From contig NZ_CP108054.1 of assembly GCF_036173125.1 (NCBI RefSeq), positions 806,001-870,000 on the forward strand: a DNA stretch of 64,000 nt, read 5' to 3'. The translations under genes and the position numbers were made by a program. Below the pieces are notes generated by a model. The model was not told where the DNA came from, ran no database searches, and saw nothing but the letters and a program-made list of their open reading frames with translations. Below, piece after piece: positions 33,580 through 42,461 of the stretch; position 1 is the stretch's first letter; the number at the start of each line of letters is the position of its first letter. The DNA is from Streptomyces sp. NBC_00286. Lineage in GTDB: Bacteria; Actinomycetota; Actinomycetes; Streptomycetales; Streptomycetaceae.

Positions 33580-34494
33580 TCACGCCGTGCCGTTGCGGTT
33601 GCCCAGGGCGTCGGCGTTCGGTGCCGCCTTGGCCACGAGGTTCGGGACGACGGAGGACAATTCCTCGGGTGTCCAGCGGGACTCGGCGCTGGCGCCGGGG
33701 CCGTTGACCCAGCCCTCCAGGACGGTGATGCGGTTGCCCATCACGCCGAAGACCCGGCCGGTGACCTCGCGGGAGGCCGCGGAACCCAGCCACACCACGA
33801 GCGGCGAGATGGCCTCCGGGGTCAGGTCCTGTGTCTCGGCGGCCCGTTTCATCATCTCGATGTCCTCGGTCAGCCGGGTGAGGGCGGTCGGTGCGATGGC
33901 GTTGACCGTCACTCCGTAGCGGGCGAGTTCGGCGGCGGCGATGATGGTGAGGCTGGCGAGACCGGCCTTGGCCGAGCCGTAGTTCGACTGGCCGGGGTTG
34001 CCGAAGATGCCGGACGGGGACGTCGTGTTGATGACGCGGGCGTCGTTCTGGTGCCCGGCCTTGGCGCGCTCGCGCCAGTACGCCGCCGCGTGGTGCAGGG
34101 TGGCGAAGCTGCCCTTGAGGTGGACGGCGACCACGCTGTCCCAGTCCTGTTCGGTCATCGAGACGATCATCCGGTCGCGGAGGATGCCCGCGTTGTTGAC
34201 CAGGACGTCCAGGCCGCCGAAGGCGTCGACGGCCTGCTGGACGAGGTGCGCGGCACCGTCCCAGGACGAGATGTCGTCGGTGTTGGCCACCGCCTTGCCG
34301 CCGGCCGCGGTGATCTCGTCGACCACGGTCTGGGCGGGGCCGGCCGAGGCGCCCCCGCCGTCGCGCGAGCCGCCGAGGTCGTTGACCACGACCCTTGCGC
34401 CCTGCGCGGCGAAGGCCAGCGCGTGGGCTCGGCCGATTCCGTTGCCGGCTCCGGTGACGACCACGACGCGGTCGTCGACCACTCCTTGCGACAT
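33580..34494 (-). CDS. SDR-family dehydrogenase of the MFE-2 type (second copy)
   Basis: A 304-residue SDR parallel to the one at 24582: VVTGAGNGIGRAHALAFAAQGARVVVND, NNAGILRDRMIVSMTEQDWDSVVAVHLKGSF, NTTSPSGIFGNPGQSNYGSAKAG. The ATG before SQGVVDD has GAGGAG upstream; the longer in-frame extension runs through a repeat and is rejected. It lies in the reverse unit PaaK-like, SDR, DUF35, thiolase, two acyl-CoA dehydrogenases, and would oxidise a hydroxyacyl-CoA. Two MFE-2-type copies suggest two rounds or two chain positions. Confidence 0.9.
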   Translation of the reverse strand: MSQGVVDDRVVVVTGAGNGIGRAHALAFAAQGARVVVNDLGGSRDGGGASAGPAQTVVDEITAAGGKAVANTDDISSWDGAAHLVQQAVDAFGGLDVLVNNAGILRDRMIVSMTEQDWDSVVAVHLKGSFATLHHAAAYWRERAKAGHQNDARVINTTSPSGIFGNPGQSNYGSAKAGLASLTIIAAAELARYGVTVNAIAPTALTRLTEDIEMMKRAAETQDLTPEAISPLVVWLGSAASREVTGRVFGVMGNRITVLEGWVNGPGASAESRWTPEELSSVVPNLVAKAAPNADALGNRNGTA

Positions 34495-34534
34495 CCCAAC
34501 TCCTCGCTCCGCTGAAAGGACAGTTTTGAGGCTG

Positions 34535-34600
34535 CGGGCCGGTGGGGGCTGGTCGCGCAGTTCCCCGCGCCCCTTTCGGGGCCTGCGGCCCCTCAAGCGG
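34535..34600. repeat. Streptomyces intergenic palindromic repeat, copy 1
   Basis: Contains GGTGGGGGCTGGTCGCGCAG and a CCCC-n-GGGG hairpin (CCCCGCGCCCCTTTCGGGGC). Its left half matches the repeat at 47131. It lies between the PaaK-like small gene and the SDR and may be a transcript-end element. Confidence 0.7.
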
Positions 34601-34632
34601 GCGCAGTAACGCACCAGCACCGACCACGGCGC

Positions 34633-35343
34633 TTAGTTCACCTCTGCGAGCCGCACCCGCGGGTCCTCGCTGCCGCAGCCGCACCTCGCGGTGACGACCT
34701 GGCCCGCAATGCCCAGGGGCGTTTCCGGAAGCCCGGACCCGCGCCCCTCCCCCGCCGCGATGAACAGTCCCCCGTCCCGCTCACCGACCCGCCACTCGGC
34801 GCCGTCGACATGCGCTCCGGCCCGCTCGGGGCACTCCAGTGCGAGGGCCGGCCCCACCGTCGTCATCAGTACGGCGGGCACCCCCGCCTGGCGCAGCACC
34901 GCTACGGCGGCCGGGCGGGCCAGTACAACCTGCGTCGCCCGGAACATCTCGCCGATGTCGGCGCCGCCGCTGAGGCCCTCCAGGGTCTCGGCGGACAGGC
35001 CGATCACCGCGTGGGGCTTCAGTTCCCGGTGGAAGACCGCGGTGCGGCGGTGGTCCCAGCCCATCGCCTCGGCGATGCCGTACGTCACCTTCAGCGCGCG
35101 CAGCGCCCCGATGACCGAGCGGCCCCAGAAGCCCTCGAACCCGGAGGCGGTCAGCAACGCCCTTTGTCCGGCCGCCAGTTGGTGGCCGCGCAGCGCTTCG
35201 GTGGCCCACGCGGCGTCGCGGTCCATCTGCGCCCACGTCAGTTCGGTGTCCCGCACGCCGTCGGCGGTGGGGAAACGCACAATGTAGGCGAGTTCGGGCC
35301 GGTCGAGTTCGCGGGCCCTGGCCAGAGTGTCGGCGCGTGCCAT
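34633..35343 (-). CDS. Shrunken PaaK-like paralogue without P-loop, probable partner of the next ligase
   Basis: A 236-residue protein that follows the outline of PaaK-type ligases: WGRSVIGALRALKVTYGIAEAMGWDHRRT, VIGLSAETLEGL, then ALALECPERAGAHVDGAEWRV and the C-terminal GQVVTARCGCGSEDPRVRLAEVN that matches the CxCG turn of PaaK proteins. The ATP phosphate loop (SSGTTG) and the C-terminal lid are missing, so it is probably non-catalytic. Its ATG shares a base with the stop of the full-length PaaK-like gene, so a two-subunit ligase or a regulatory chain is likely. This is inference. Confidence 0.7.
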   Translation of the reverse strand: MARADTLARARELDRPELAYIVRFPTADGVRDTELTWAQMDRDAAWATEALRGHQLAAGQRALLTASGFEGFWGRSVIGALRALKVTYGIAEAMGWDHRRTAVFHRELKPHAVIGLSAETLEGLSGGADIGEMFRATQVVLARPAAVAVLRQAGVPAVLMTTVGPALALECPERAGAHVDGAEWRVGERDGGLFIAAGEGRGSGLPETPLGIAGQVVTARCGCGSEDPRVRLAEVN

Positions 35344-36650
35344 CAGCTCTTCACCACCCTCGGGAACTTGGCGACGCTGGTCATGGTCTGCAACAGCTCC
35401 TCCTCGGTCCGCAGATCGAGCACCGGCTCGACACCGGTCCGCTCGTGCACGGCCTTGCCGAGCCGCCCCGCCAGCGCCTCGACGTCGCCGGTCAGTTCGG
35501 GGTCGTAGCCGACCCGCAGCCGCAGTTCGTCGACCTCGCGTGACGCTCGTACGATCTGGAAGACGCCCGCCACCGTCTCGGGCTGGTCCTCCACCGCCTG
35601 CCAGATGTCCCGCAGGACCACGGAACGTCCCTGGACCAGCGTCTCGTCGCCGCGTCGGCCCGCCACCCACATCCGGGCGTGGGTGCGTCCGCAGCCGCAG
35701 GTGCCCCGGGACAGCCGTACGAGGTCCTCGCTGCGGTAACGGATCAGCGGCGCGGCCCGGTTGTCCAGGTCAGTGGCGACCAGTTCGCCGACATCGCCCT
35801 CCGCGACGTCACGGCTCCCGGACTCGTCGATGTCCAGGCACTCCGCGAAGACGGTGTCCTCCCAGAGGTGGAAGCCGTCGTGCTCCCGGCACTCCCATGC
35901 GGTGCCGGTGTCGGCCGCGCTGGTGTACTCGTAGACGTCGATGCCCCAGTCGTCACGGACCCGCTCGCGCATCCTGCGGCTGAGCGGCTGGCCGGCACAC
36001 GAGGCGCCCTTGAGGGAGGAGAACGCTTCCTTGAGGTCCACCTTGTCGGCCAGGTGCTCCAGCTCCACCAGCTGTGGGTAGATCATCTGGAGGTAGGCGG
36101 GCCGGTAGGTACGCACAGCCTCGACGACCTCGTGCATCTTGCCGAGCCAGGTGTCCACCTCGACCACCACGGCACCGAGCGCCTGGTAGCCGCCGTCCAT
36201 GAAGTTCCGGAAGGTCCCGGGCGGGCTCAGCACCAGGTCCCCGGGCCGCAGCCCGACCTCCCACAGATCCCGCACCTGCGCGGTCACCAGAGGCGGTGCG
36301 TCCTCCCAGATCTCCGCGAAGAACTCCGGGTCGCCCGTGGTGCCCGAACTGGAGGACACGGAGGTCAGCTCCTCGGGCGGGACGCAGAGCAGTCCGCCGA
36401 AGGGGTCCTTGGTGCGGGCGCGGTAGGCGCGCACCATGTCCTTGGTGATGAAGGGGATCCGTTCCTGGAAGTCCTCCAGGGAGCGGATGTCCCGCGGATG
36501 TACCCCGTGTTCGTCCCAGAGCTCGCGGTAGAAGGCCGAGTTGCCATACGCGTACTCGACCAGCTCCACGACGCGATCCTGCTGCCTCGCACGGAGCTGA
36601 TCGCGCGGCATCGTCTCCACGTGTGGCTCGAAGTACCTGTCACCGGCCAT
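35343..36650 (-). CDS. PaaK-like (phenylacetate-CoA ligase family) AMP-forming ligase
   Basis: A 435-residue ligase of the phenylacetate-CoA ligase family: IPFITKDMVRAYRARTKDPFGG, phosphate loop SSSSGTTGDPEFF (the usual Lys after Pro is a Glu), YTSAADTGTAWECREHDGFHLWED, APLIRYRSEDLVRLSRGTCGCGRTHAR and the C-terminal domain GRSVVLRDIWQAVEDQPETVAGVFQIV. It would activate an aromatic or cyclic acid. First gene of a long reverse-strand unit to 29546. Two AT-rich dyads lie between it and the divergent etfB. Confidence 0.88.
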   Translation of the reverse strand: MAGDRYFEPHVETMPRDQLRARQQDRVVELVEYAYGNSAFYRELWDEHGVHPRDIRSLEDFQERIPFITKDMVRAYRARTKDPFGGLLCVPPEELTSVSSSSGTTGDPEFFAEIWEDAPPLVTAQVRDLWEVGLRPGDLVLSPPGTFRNFMDGGYQALGAVVVEVDTWLGKMHEVVEAVRTYRPAYLQMIYPQLVELEHLADKVDLKEAFSSLKGASCAGQPLSRRMRERVRDDWGIDVYEYTSAADTGTAWECREHDGFHLWEDTVFAECLDIDESGSRDVAEGDVGELVATDLDNRAAPLIRYRSEDLVRLSRGTCGCGRTHARMWVAGRRGDETLVQGRSVVLRDIWQAVEDQPETVAGVFQIVRASREVDELRLRVGYDPELTGDVEALAGRLGKAVHERTGVEPVLDLRTEEELLQTMTSVAKFPRVVKS

Positions 36651-36702
36651 GGCGCCTCCTCGCAGCCTCGTTCGGCTGCCCAGATCTTCCAGCTATCAGC
36701 GT

Positions 36703-36718
36703 AATGAGTCAACTAATT
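36703..36718. promoter_or_regulatory. AT-rich dyad AATGAGTCAACTAATT upstream of the PaaK-like operon
   Basis: An AAT-n-AGT / ACT-n-ATT dyad 52 bp upstream of the ligase start. AACTAATT recurs upstream of the amidohydrolase (around 38655-38664). Likely operator or promoter element; assigned by position and base composition. Confidence 0.45.
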
Positions 36719-36780
36719 CGTCGGAATCGACTCGAGACTCGGACCGACACCGAGTCACCTCTCGCATCAGTCCTCACGAT

Positions 36781-36792
36781 ATAGTTAACTAT
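36781..36792. promoter_or_regulatory. Perfect dyad ATAGTTAACTAT upstream of etfB
   Basis: A perfect 12-bp palindrome in an AT-rich pocket (GATATAGTTAACTATTAGCA) 33 bp upstream of the etfB TTG start and facing the divergent PaaK-like operon. Likely part of the control region of etfBA. Confidence 0.5.
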
Positions 36793-36825
36793 TAGCACTC
36801 ATTCAACCAGAGTGGAGGTACCGCG

Positions 36826-37611
36826 TTGAAGATCGTTGTCTGCGTGAAGCATGTGCCGGACGCCACGGCGGACCGGACGTTCACCGAGGACGGCACCACC
36901 GACCGGGACGCGGTCGACTCCGTCCTGTCGGAACTCGACGAGTACGCCGTCGAACAGGCCCTGCGCCTCACCGAGTCGGGCGTCGACGCCGAGGTCACGT
37001 ATCTCACCGTCGGCCCGGACGACGCAAAGGACGCCCTGCGCAAGTCGCTCGCGATGGGCGGCGACCGCGCGATCCATGTGAGCGACGACGACATCCGGGG
37101 CAGTGACGCGCTCGGTACGTCACTGGTGCTGGCGAAGGCGATCGAGCGGCACGGCTTCGACCTGGTCGTCTGCGGGATGGCCTCGACCGACGGCTCGATG
37201 GGCGTCGTCCCGGCGATGCTGGCCGAACGGCTCGGCGTCCCGGCCGTCACCCACCTCGACGAGCTCGCGGTCTCCGCCGAGGACGGCTCGGTGACGGGCC
37301 GCCGCGAGGGCGAGTCCGCGACCGTACGCATCCAGGGCACGCTGCCGGCCGTGGTGTCGGTGACCGACCGGTCCGGCGACGCCCGCTACCCGTCCTTCAA
37401 AGGGATCATGGCGGCGAAGAAGAAGCCCGTGGAGACCCTTGATCTGACCGACCTGGACATCGAGCCGGAGTGGACCGGCGGGTCCGCCGCCCGGTCGGCG
37501 GTCGACACCACGGCCAAGCGCCCGCCGCGCACCAAGGGAGAGATCGTCGCGGACGAGGGGGCGGGCGGCGTCGGCCTGGCCGCGTTCCTCACCGCCAAGA
37601 AGTTCGTCTGA
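36826..37611 (+). CDS. etfB: Electron transfer flavoprotein beta subunit
   Basis: A 261-residue EtfB: MKIVVCVKHVPDATADRTF, VDSVLSELDEYAVEQALRLTES, LAKAIERHGFDLVVCGMASTDGSMGVVPAMLAERLG, and the recognition-loop region PSFKGIMAAKKKPVETLDL. The start is TTG, with GGAGG 8 bases upstream and no nearer ATG. It takes electrons from acyl-CoA dehydrogenases and passes them to the respiratory chain with EtfA. Its place inside the island explains how the dehydrogenases are re-oxidised. Confidence 0.96.
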   Translation: MKIVVCVKHVPDATADRTFTEDGTTDRDAVDSVLSELDEYAVEQALRLTESGVDAEVTYLTVGPDDAKDALRKSLAMGGDRAIHVSDDDIRGSDALGTSLVLAKAIERHGFDLVVCGMASTDGSMGVVPAMLAERLGVPAVTHLDELAVSAEDGSVTGRREGESATVRIQGTLPAVVSVTDRSGDARYPSFKGIMAAKKKPVETLDLTDLDIEPEWTGGSAARSAVDTTAKRPPRTKGEIVADEGAGGVGLAAFLTAKKFV

Positions 37612-37653
37612 CCGAATCCGCTACCACGCCTGTCGCGCAAGGAGTACCTCACC

Positions 37654-38619
37654 ATGGCCGAGATCCTCGTCCTCGTCGACCATGTCGACGGCACCGTACG
37701 CAAGCCGACCCTCGAACTCCTCACCCTGGCACGCCGGTTGGGCGAGCCCTCCGCCGTGTTCCTCGGGCCGGGCGCGGACGCCGCGACCGACGTCCTCGGC
37801 ACGTACGGCGCACAGAAGGTGTACGTCGTGGACGCCCCGGAGGTCGCGGAGCACCTGGTCACTCCGGCCGTCGACGCCCTCGCGCAGATCGCCGCGAGCA
37901 GCGGACCGGGTGCCGTGCTGCTGCCGTCGAGCCTCGACGGCAAGGAGACCGCCGCTCGGCTCGCCGTCCGCCTGGAGTCAGGGCTGATCACCGACGCCGT
38001 CGACATCACCGCGGACCAGGACGGGCGGCCGGTCACCGAGCAGTCCGTGTTCGCGGCGACGTACCAGGTCACGGCGCATGTGACCGAGGGCGTGCCGGTC
38101 ATCACGGTCAAGCCGAACGCCACCGCCCCCGAGCCCGCGCCTGCCACCCCCGTCGTGGAGAAGGTGGACGTCACCTTCGGTCCGACCGCCACGGCCACCC
38201 GTGTCCTGTCGCGCACGCCCCGCGTCGGCGGCGACCGCCCCGAGCTGACCGAGGCCGACGTCGTGGTCTCCGGAGGCCGGGGCGTGAACGGCGCCGAGAA
38301 CTTCGCGATCATCGAGGCGCTGGCCGACTCCCTCGGCGCGGCCGTCGGCGCCTCGCGGGCCGCGGTGGACGCCGGCTGGTATCCGCACAGCCACCAGGTC
38401 GGCCAGACGGGAACCCAGGTCTCCCCGCAGCTGTACGTCGCCGCAGGGATCTCCGGGGCGATCCAGCACCGGGCGGGCATGCAGACCTCGAAGACCATCG
38501 TCGCCGTCAACAAGGACGCGGACGCCCCGATCTTCGAGCTCGCCGACTACGGCGTCGTAGGCGATCTCTTCAAGGTGCTGCCGCAGTTGGTCGAGGAGAT
38601 CGACCGGCGGCGCGGCTGA
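37654..38619 (+). CDS. etfA: Electron transfer flavoprotein alpha subunit
   Basis: A 321-residue EtfA: N-terminal ILVLVDHVDGTVRKPTLELLTLAR and the C-terminal FAD domain VVSGGRGVNGAENFAIIEALADSLGAAVGASRAAVDAGWYPHSHQVGQTGTQVSPQLYVAAGISGAIQHRAGMQTSKTIVAVNKDADAPIF, which is fully canonical. The ATG has AAGGAG upstream, 42 bp after etfB. It forms the FAD-binding heterodimer with EtfB. Confidence 0.97.
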   Translation: MAEILVLVDHVDGTVRKPTLELLTLARRLGEPSAVFLGPGADAATDVLGTYGAQKVYVVDAPEVAEHLVTPAVDALAQIAASSGPGAVLLPSSLDGKETAARLAVRLESGLITDAVDITADQDGRPVTEQSVFAATYQVTAHVTEGVPVITVKPNATAPEPAPATPVVEKVDVTFGPTATATRVLSRTPRVGGDRPELTEADVVVSGGRGVNGAENFAIIEALADSLGAAVGASRAAVDAGWYPHSHQVGQTGTQVSPQLYVAAGISGAIQHRAGMQTSKTIVAVNKDADAPIFELADYGVVGDLFKVLPQLVEEIDRRRG

Positions 38620-38689
38620 GGCTTCCCGTAGCCCGAAGCAACAACTAAAGTGTCTAACTAATTGCATCCATTACCCCGAAGGAAGCGCC

Positions 38690-39769
38690 ATGACGAAGAT
38701 CTGGGTCAACTCGGGAGACTCCCATGTGATGGAGCCCGACGACCTGTGGACCGAGGCCCTGCCGCCGCGTCTCGCCGACCGGGCGCCACGCAGTGAGCGC
38801 GGCGAGAAGTACGAAGTGCTCTACATCGACGGCGAGCGCATCGACCGCCAGCTCAACGACTTCATGGACGCCATGCGCCCTCCGGGCGCCAAGGATCTCG
38901 ACGTACGCCTCAAGGACCTGGACCAGGAGGGCGTCTGGAGCCAACTGGCCTTTCCCTCCATGGGGTTCTGGCTGGTATCGATCACCGAGCGGGAGCTGGC
39001 CCGGGAGACCGTGCGGGCCTGGAACGACTGGGCGCACTCCGAGATCCTCGGCAAGAACAAGCGCGTCATCACACCCGCCTGCGTCTCCACGGCCGACATC
39101 GGCGACGCGGTCGCCGAGGTCGAGCGCGTGGCGGAGCTCGGCTTCAAGTCGGTGTTCCTGCCGTGCTCCACGCGGCCCGGCGAGGAGTACGCGCTGGACC
39201 GCTGGGAGCCGCTGTGGACCGCCGCCGAGCGAGCAGGGGTGGTGCTCGCCTTCCACATCGGCACCGGCGGCGAGAACGTCGTCTTCCGCGGTCCCGGCGG
39301 CGCGGTCGTCAACTACATGGAGACGACCTACCCGGGCATGCGCGTGGTGGCCCACATGGTCGCGGGCGGCGCCCTGGACCGCCACCCCGACCTGAAGATC
39401 CTCATCGCCGAGGGCGGCGCCGGGTGGGTGCCGGCGATCGGCGACCGGATGGACGAGGCCTACCGCCAGCACGGCATGTTCGTACGGCCGAAGCTGAGCC
39501 GGCTGCCGAGCGAGATCATCCGGCAGCAGGTGTACGCCTCCTTCCAGCACGACAAGAGCTCCGTGGAGGTCGTGGAGGCGACGGGCTATTACAACGTGAT
39601 GTGGGGCGACGACTACCCTCACCTCGAGGGCACGTACGGCCACACCCAGTCGACGCTGCACGAGCTCTTCGAGGGCGTGGACGACAAGATCCGTGAGCGG
39701 GTCACCCGCGGCACCTTCAACGAACTCTTCAGCCCGCCGGAGCAGACCCCCGAAGAGGCCGCCGTCTGA
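38690..39769 (+). CDS. Amidohydrolase-family TIM-barrel protein (ACMSD/gamma-resorcylate decarboxylase group)
   Basis: A 359-residue amidohydrolase_2 protein: VNSGDSHVMEPDDLW at the N-terminus (metal-site strand with Asp and His), NDWAHSEILGKNKRVITPACVST, FHIGTGGENVVF, GGAGWVPAIGDRMDEAYRQHG, and MWGDDYPHLEGTYGHTQ with the catalytic Asp pair. Relatives include decarboxylases, hydrolases and hydratases; members are common in actinobacterial steroid and aromatic catabolic clusters. The ATG has GAAGGAAG upstream. It follows etfA and probably acts on a ring or carboxylated intermediate; the reaction is not predictable. Confidence 0.87.
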   Translation: MTKIWVNSGDSHVMEPDDLWTEALPPRLADRAPRSERGEKYEVLYIDGERIDRQLNDFMDAMRPPGAKDLDVRLKDLDQEGVWSQLAFPSMGFWLVSITERELARETVRAWNDWAHSEILGKNKRVITPACVSTADIGDAVAEVERVAELGFKSVFLPCSTRPGEEYALDRWEPLWTAAERAGVVLAFHIGTGGENVVFRGPGGAVVNYMETTYPGMRVVAHMVAGGALDRHPDLKILIAEGGAGWVPAIGDRMDEAYRQHGMFVRPKLSRLPSEIIRQQVYASFQHDKSSVEVVEATGYYNVMWGDDYPHLEGTYGHTQSTLHELFEGVDDKIRERVTRGTFNELFSPPEQTPEEAAV

Positions 39770-39792
39770 GATGCGCCATCCTCTGAAGCCCG

Positions 39793-39932
39793 GCGGATGA
39801 CGCCGGGCGGATGACGCCGGGCGGATGACGCCGGGCGGATGACGCCGGGCGGATGACGCCGGGCGGATGACGCCGGGCGGATGACGTCCGACCTCTGACG
39901 TCCGGCCTCTGACATCCGGGCTCTGACATCCG
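39793..39932. repeat. 14-bp minisatellite, about ten units
   Basis: Unit GCGGATGACGCCGG: six exact copies, a seventh ending in TCCG, then three diverged copies (ACCTCTGACGTCCG, GCCTCTGACATCCG, GGCTCTGACATCCG) in the same 14-bp phase. It fills most of the 205-bp gap before the GNAT/synthetase gene. The period is not a multiple of three and there is no matching protein repeat. Confidence 0.95.
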
Positions 39933-39974
39933 GCCGCTCAACTCCCTTCTGCGAGGAGGCGCGAAGAAGCCCTC

Positions 39975-42434
39975 ATGACCCGCCATCCAGAAGCTCCCGC
40001 ATCTCCCGCATCCCCCGCTTCTCCCGAATATCCCGAGGATCTGGAACAGCCGGGGCTCGTACGGACCGGCCGGTCGACGTTCATCCGTCCCATCCGGCCG
40101 GACGACGCCGACCGGTTGGTCGACTTCGTCGGCCGGCTGTCGCGGGCGACTCTGGCGTTCCGTTCCCTCGGCCCGGTGGTCCGGGCCCGGGACGAGGTCA
40201 TCCGGCGCGGCGCGCACGTCGACTACCTCAACGAGCTGGCCCTCGTCGCCCTGGCCGGCGACGACATCGTCGGCCTGGTCCGCTATCTGCGCGACGCCCA
40301 ACGGCCGGACCACGCCGAGGTGACGTTCACGATCCGGGACGACCACCAGAGCGAGGGCTTCGGTCGGCTGCTGCTCGAGCACATCGCCGCGGCGGCGCGT
40401 GACCGTGGGATCCGGGTCCTGGAAGCGGACCTACTCGCCGACAACGTACGCATGATCAATGTGTTCCTCGGCTCCGGCTACCGGGTCGAGACCGGCCCGC
40501 CCGGCCAGATCATCCACTTCGACATCGCCATCGACCCGCAGGCCGAAGCCGTCGCCCGCGCCGAGCGTCGCGAGCACACGGCCGTACGACGCTCCCTGCG
40601 GCCCCTGCTCGAACCGCGCTCCGTCGCGGTCGTCGGCGCCAACCGCAGCCCGCTCACCATCGGCCACGAACTCGTGGCCAACCTGCTGCGCGGCGGCTTC
40701 CCTGGCGGCGTGTTCCCCGTCAACCCGCACGCGGACGAGATCGCCGGGGCACGGGCCTACCCCAGCATCCGGGAGCTGCCCGAGCCTCCTGATCTGGTGC
40801 TGGTCGCCGTACGGGCCGAGGCCGTCCCCGGAGTCGTACGGGAGTGTGCGGAGGTCGGCGTCAAGGCGGTGGTTGTCGTATCCACAGGCTTCGGAGAGAC
40901 GGGTCCCGCCGGACGCGCGGCCGAGCTGGAGCTGGCCCGGTTCGCGCGGGCCTCCGGGATGCGACTGGTGGGCCCGAACTGCATGGGCGTGGTCAACACC
41001 AGCTCCGGGGCACGGCTGGCCGCGACCTTCTCGCCCGCCCTGCCCGCGCCCGGCCGGGTCGCGATGTCCAGCCAGTCCGGACCGCTCGGCCTCACCGTGC
41101 TGGACCTGGCCCGGCGGCTGCGCCTCGGCTTCTCCGGTTTCGTGTCGGTCGGGCACTCCGTCGACGTGTCGACCAACGACCTCCTCCAGTGGTGGGACGA
41201 GGACCCCGGCACCTCGGTGATCCTGCTGCACGTCGAGCACTTCGGCGATCCGCGCCGGTTCGCCCGTATCGCCCGCAGAGTGGCCCCGCGCAAGCCGATC
41301 GTCGCGGTCCATCCCGGGCACGCGGACACGGCCGTCGACTCCCTGTTCGCGCAGTCCGGGGTGATCCGCACCCGGAGCCTCCAGGAACTGTTCGACGTCG
41401 CCCTGCTGTTGTCGCATCAACCTCCCCCGCCCGGCAACCGGGTCGCCGTGCTGACGAATGCGGGCGGCCCCGCCGCACTAACGGTCGGCGCCTGCGCGGC
41501 GAGTGGCCTGCGGGTCGCCACGCTCGGCGACCGCACCCGTCAGACACTCCGTTCGGCGCTCGCCCCGCAGGCGGAGGTCGCCAACCCGGTCGACCTCACC
41601 CCGATGGCCACCGCCGCGCACTACCGGCAAGCACTGGACGCCGTACTCGCCGACGACGAAGTGGACGCCGCGATCGTGCTGTTCATGCCTCCGCTGGCGG
41701 ACAAGGCCGACGAGGTGGCGTCCGCGATCCTCGACGCCGCGTCGGCCCAGCCGTCGAAACCGGTGGTGACCAGTTTCCTCGGCGGCGCGGGCGTCGCCGA
41801 TCTGCTGCGCCGGGGCGAACTGGTCGTACCGACCTACGCGTTCCCCGAGTCGGCCGCCGCCTCGCTCGGCCATGCGGCGGCGTACGAGGCATGGCGGAGC
41901 CGCCCGGCCGGTTTCGTACCGGACCTCGACGGCATCGACACGGACCGGGCGCGGGCGCTGCTCGCCGGACTGTCCGCGGGTGCGGTTCCGGCGTCCGTGG
42001 CGCGGGAGTTGCTGGAGTGCTACGGGATCGACGTACGGGACGAAGCGGGATCCGGCCCCGGCCGGGACGCGTTCCTGCGCGTCGACGCCGACCCCGTCTT
42101 CGGACCGGTGGTCGCTTTCGGACTCACCGGCGACTACGCCGACCTGATGGCGGACGTCGCGTACCGCGTCACTCCGCTCAGCGACCGCGACGCCCGCGAG
42201 ATGATCCGTTCGCTGCGGGCGGCACCGCTGCTGGACGGCCGCGTGGGTGGCCGGGGTGTGGATCTGGCAGCCCTCGAAGAGACCGTGCTGCGGATCTCCG
42301 CGATGGTCGAGGACCTCCCGGAAATCGAGGCGATGGACCTGCGGCCGATACGGCTCTCGCCTCCTGGAGAAGGGGTCGCCGTCACCCGGGCGGAGATCCG
42401 ACTGTGCGAACCGAAGAGCCGTGAGGCGGTCTGA
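39975..42434 (+). CDS. GNAT acetyltransferase fused to NDP-type acyl-CoA synthetase with deleted ATP-grasp segment
   Basis: An 819-residue fusion. After a slipped-repeat leader (EAPASPASPASPEYPEDLEQ) comes a GNAT domain (about 35-185: FIRPIRPDDADRLVDFVGRLS, GFGRLLLEHIAAAARDRGI), then a CoA-binding Rossmann domain (SVAVVGANRSPLTIGHELVANLLRGGFPG), a succinyl-CoA-synthetase-like domain (MSSQSGPLGLTVLDLARRL) and a short C-terminal part. Protein acetyltransferases of the Pat type and acetate-CoA ligases (NDP) have these domains. The ATP-grasp region runs from LLECYGIDVRDE straight to DADPVFGPVVAFG, omitting the roughly 80-residue LK...HKxxGGV nucleotide segment. The acetyltransferase may be active while the ligase is not. 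It could control the acyl-CoA enzymes by lysine acetylation. Confidence 0.85.
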   Translation: MTRHPEAPASPASPASPEYPEDLEQPGLVRTGRSTFIRPIRPDDADRLVDFVGRLSRATLAFRSLGPVVRARDEVIRRGAHVDYLNELALVALAGDDIVGLVRYLRDAQRPDHAEVTFTIRDDHQSEGFGRLLLEHIAAAARDRGIRVLEADLLADNVRMINVFLGSGYRVETGPPGQIIHFDIAIDPQAEAVARAERREHTAVRRSLRPLLEPRSVAVVGANRSPLTIGHELVANLLRGGFPGGVFPVNPHADEIAGARAYPSIRELPEPPDLVLVAVRAEAVPGVVRECAEVGVKAVVVVSTGFGETGPAGRAAELELARFARASGMRLVGPNCMGVVNTSSGARLAATFSPALPAPGRVAMSSQSGPLGLTVLDLARRLRLGFSGFVSVGHSVDVSTNDLLQWWDEDPGTSVILLHVEHFGDPRRFARIARRVAPRKPIVAVHPGHADTAVDSLFAQSGVIRTRSLQELFDVALLLSHQPPPPGNRVAVLTNAGGPAALTVGACAASGLRVATLGDRTRQTLRSALAPQAEVANPVDLTPMATAAHYRQALDAVLADDEVDAAIVLFMPPLADKADEVASAILDAASAQPSKPVVTSFLGGAGVADLLRRGELVVPTYAFPESAAASLGHAAAYEAWRSRPAGFVPDLDGIDTDRARALLAGLSAGAVPASVARELLECYGIDVRDEAGSGPGRDAFLRVDADPVFGPVVAFGLTGDYADLMADVAYRVTPLSDRDAREMIRSLRAAPLLDGRVGGRGVDLAALEETVLRISAMVEDLPEIEAMDLRPIRLSPPGEGVAVTRAEIRLCEPKSREAV

Positions 42435-42461
42435 GTGAAGAGCCGAGAGGTGGCCTGAGTC

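Noticed and set aside
34495..34620. N-terminal extension of the SDR at 33580
   Set aside because: The extra residues are encoded by an intergenic palindromic repeat, and a good ribosome site precedes the shorter start.
39793..39932. CRISPR array
   Set aside because: Units are 14 bp in direct tandem with no spacers and no cas genes nearby.
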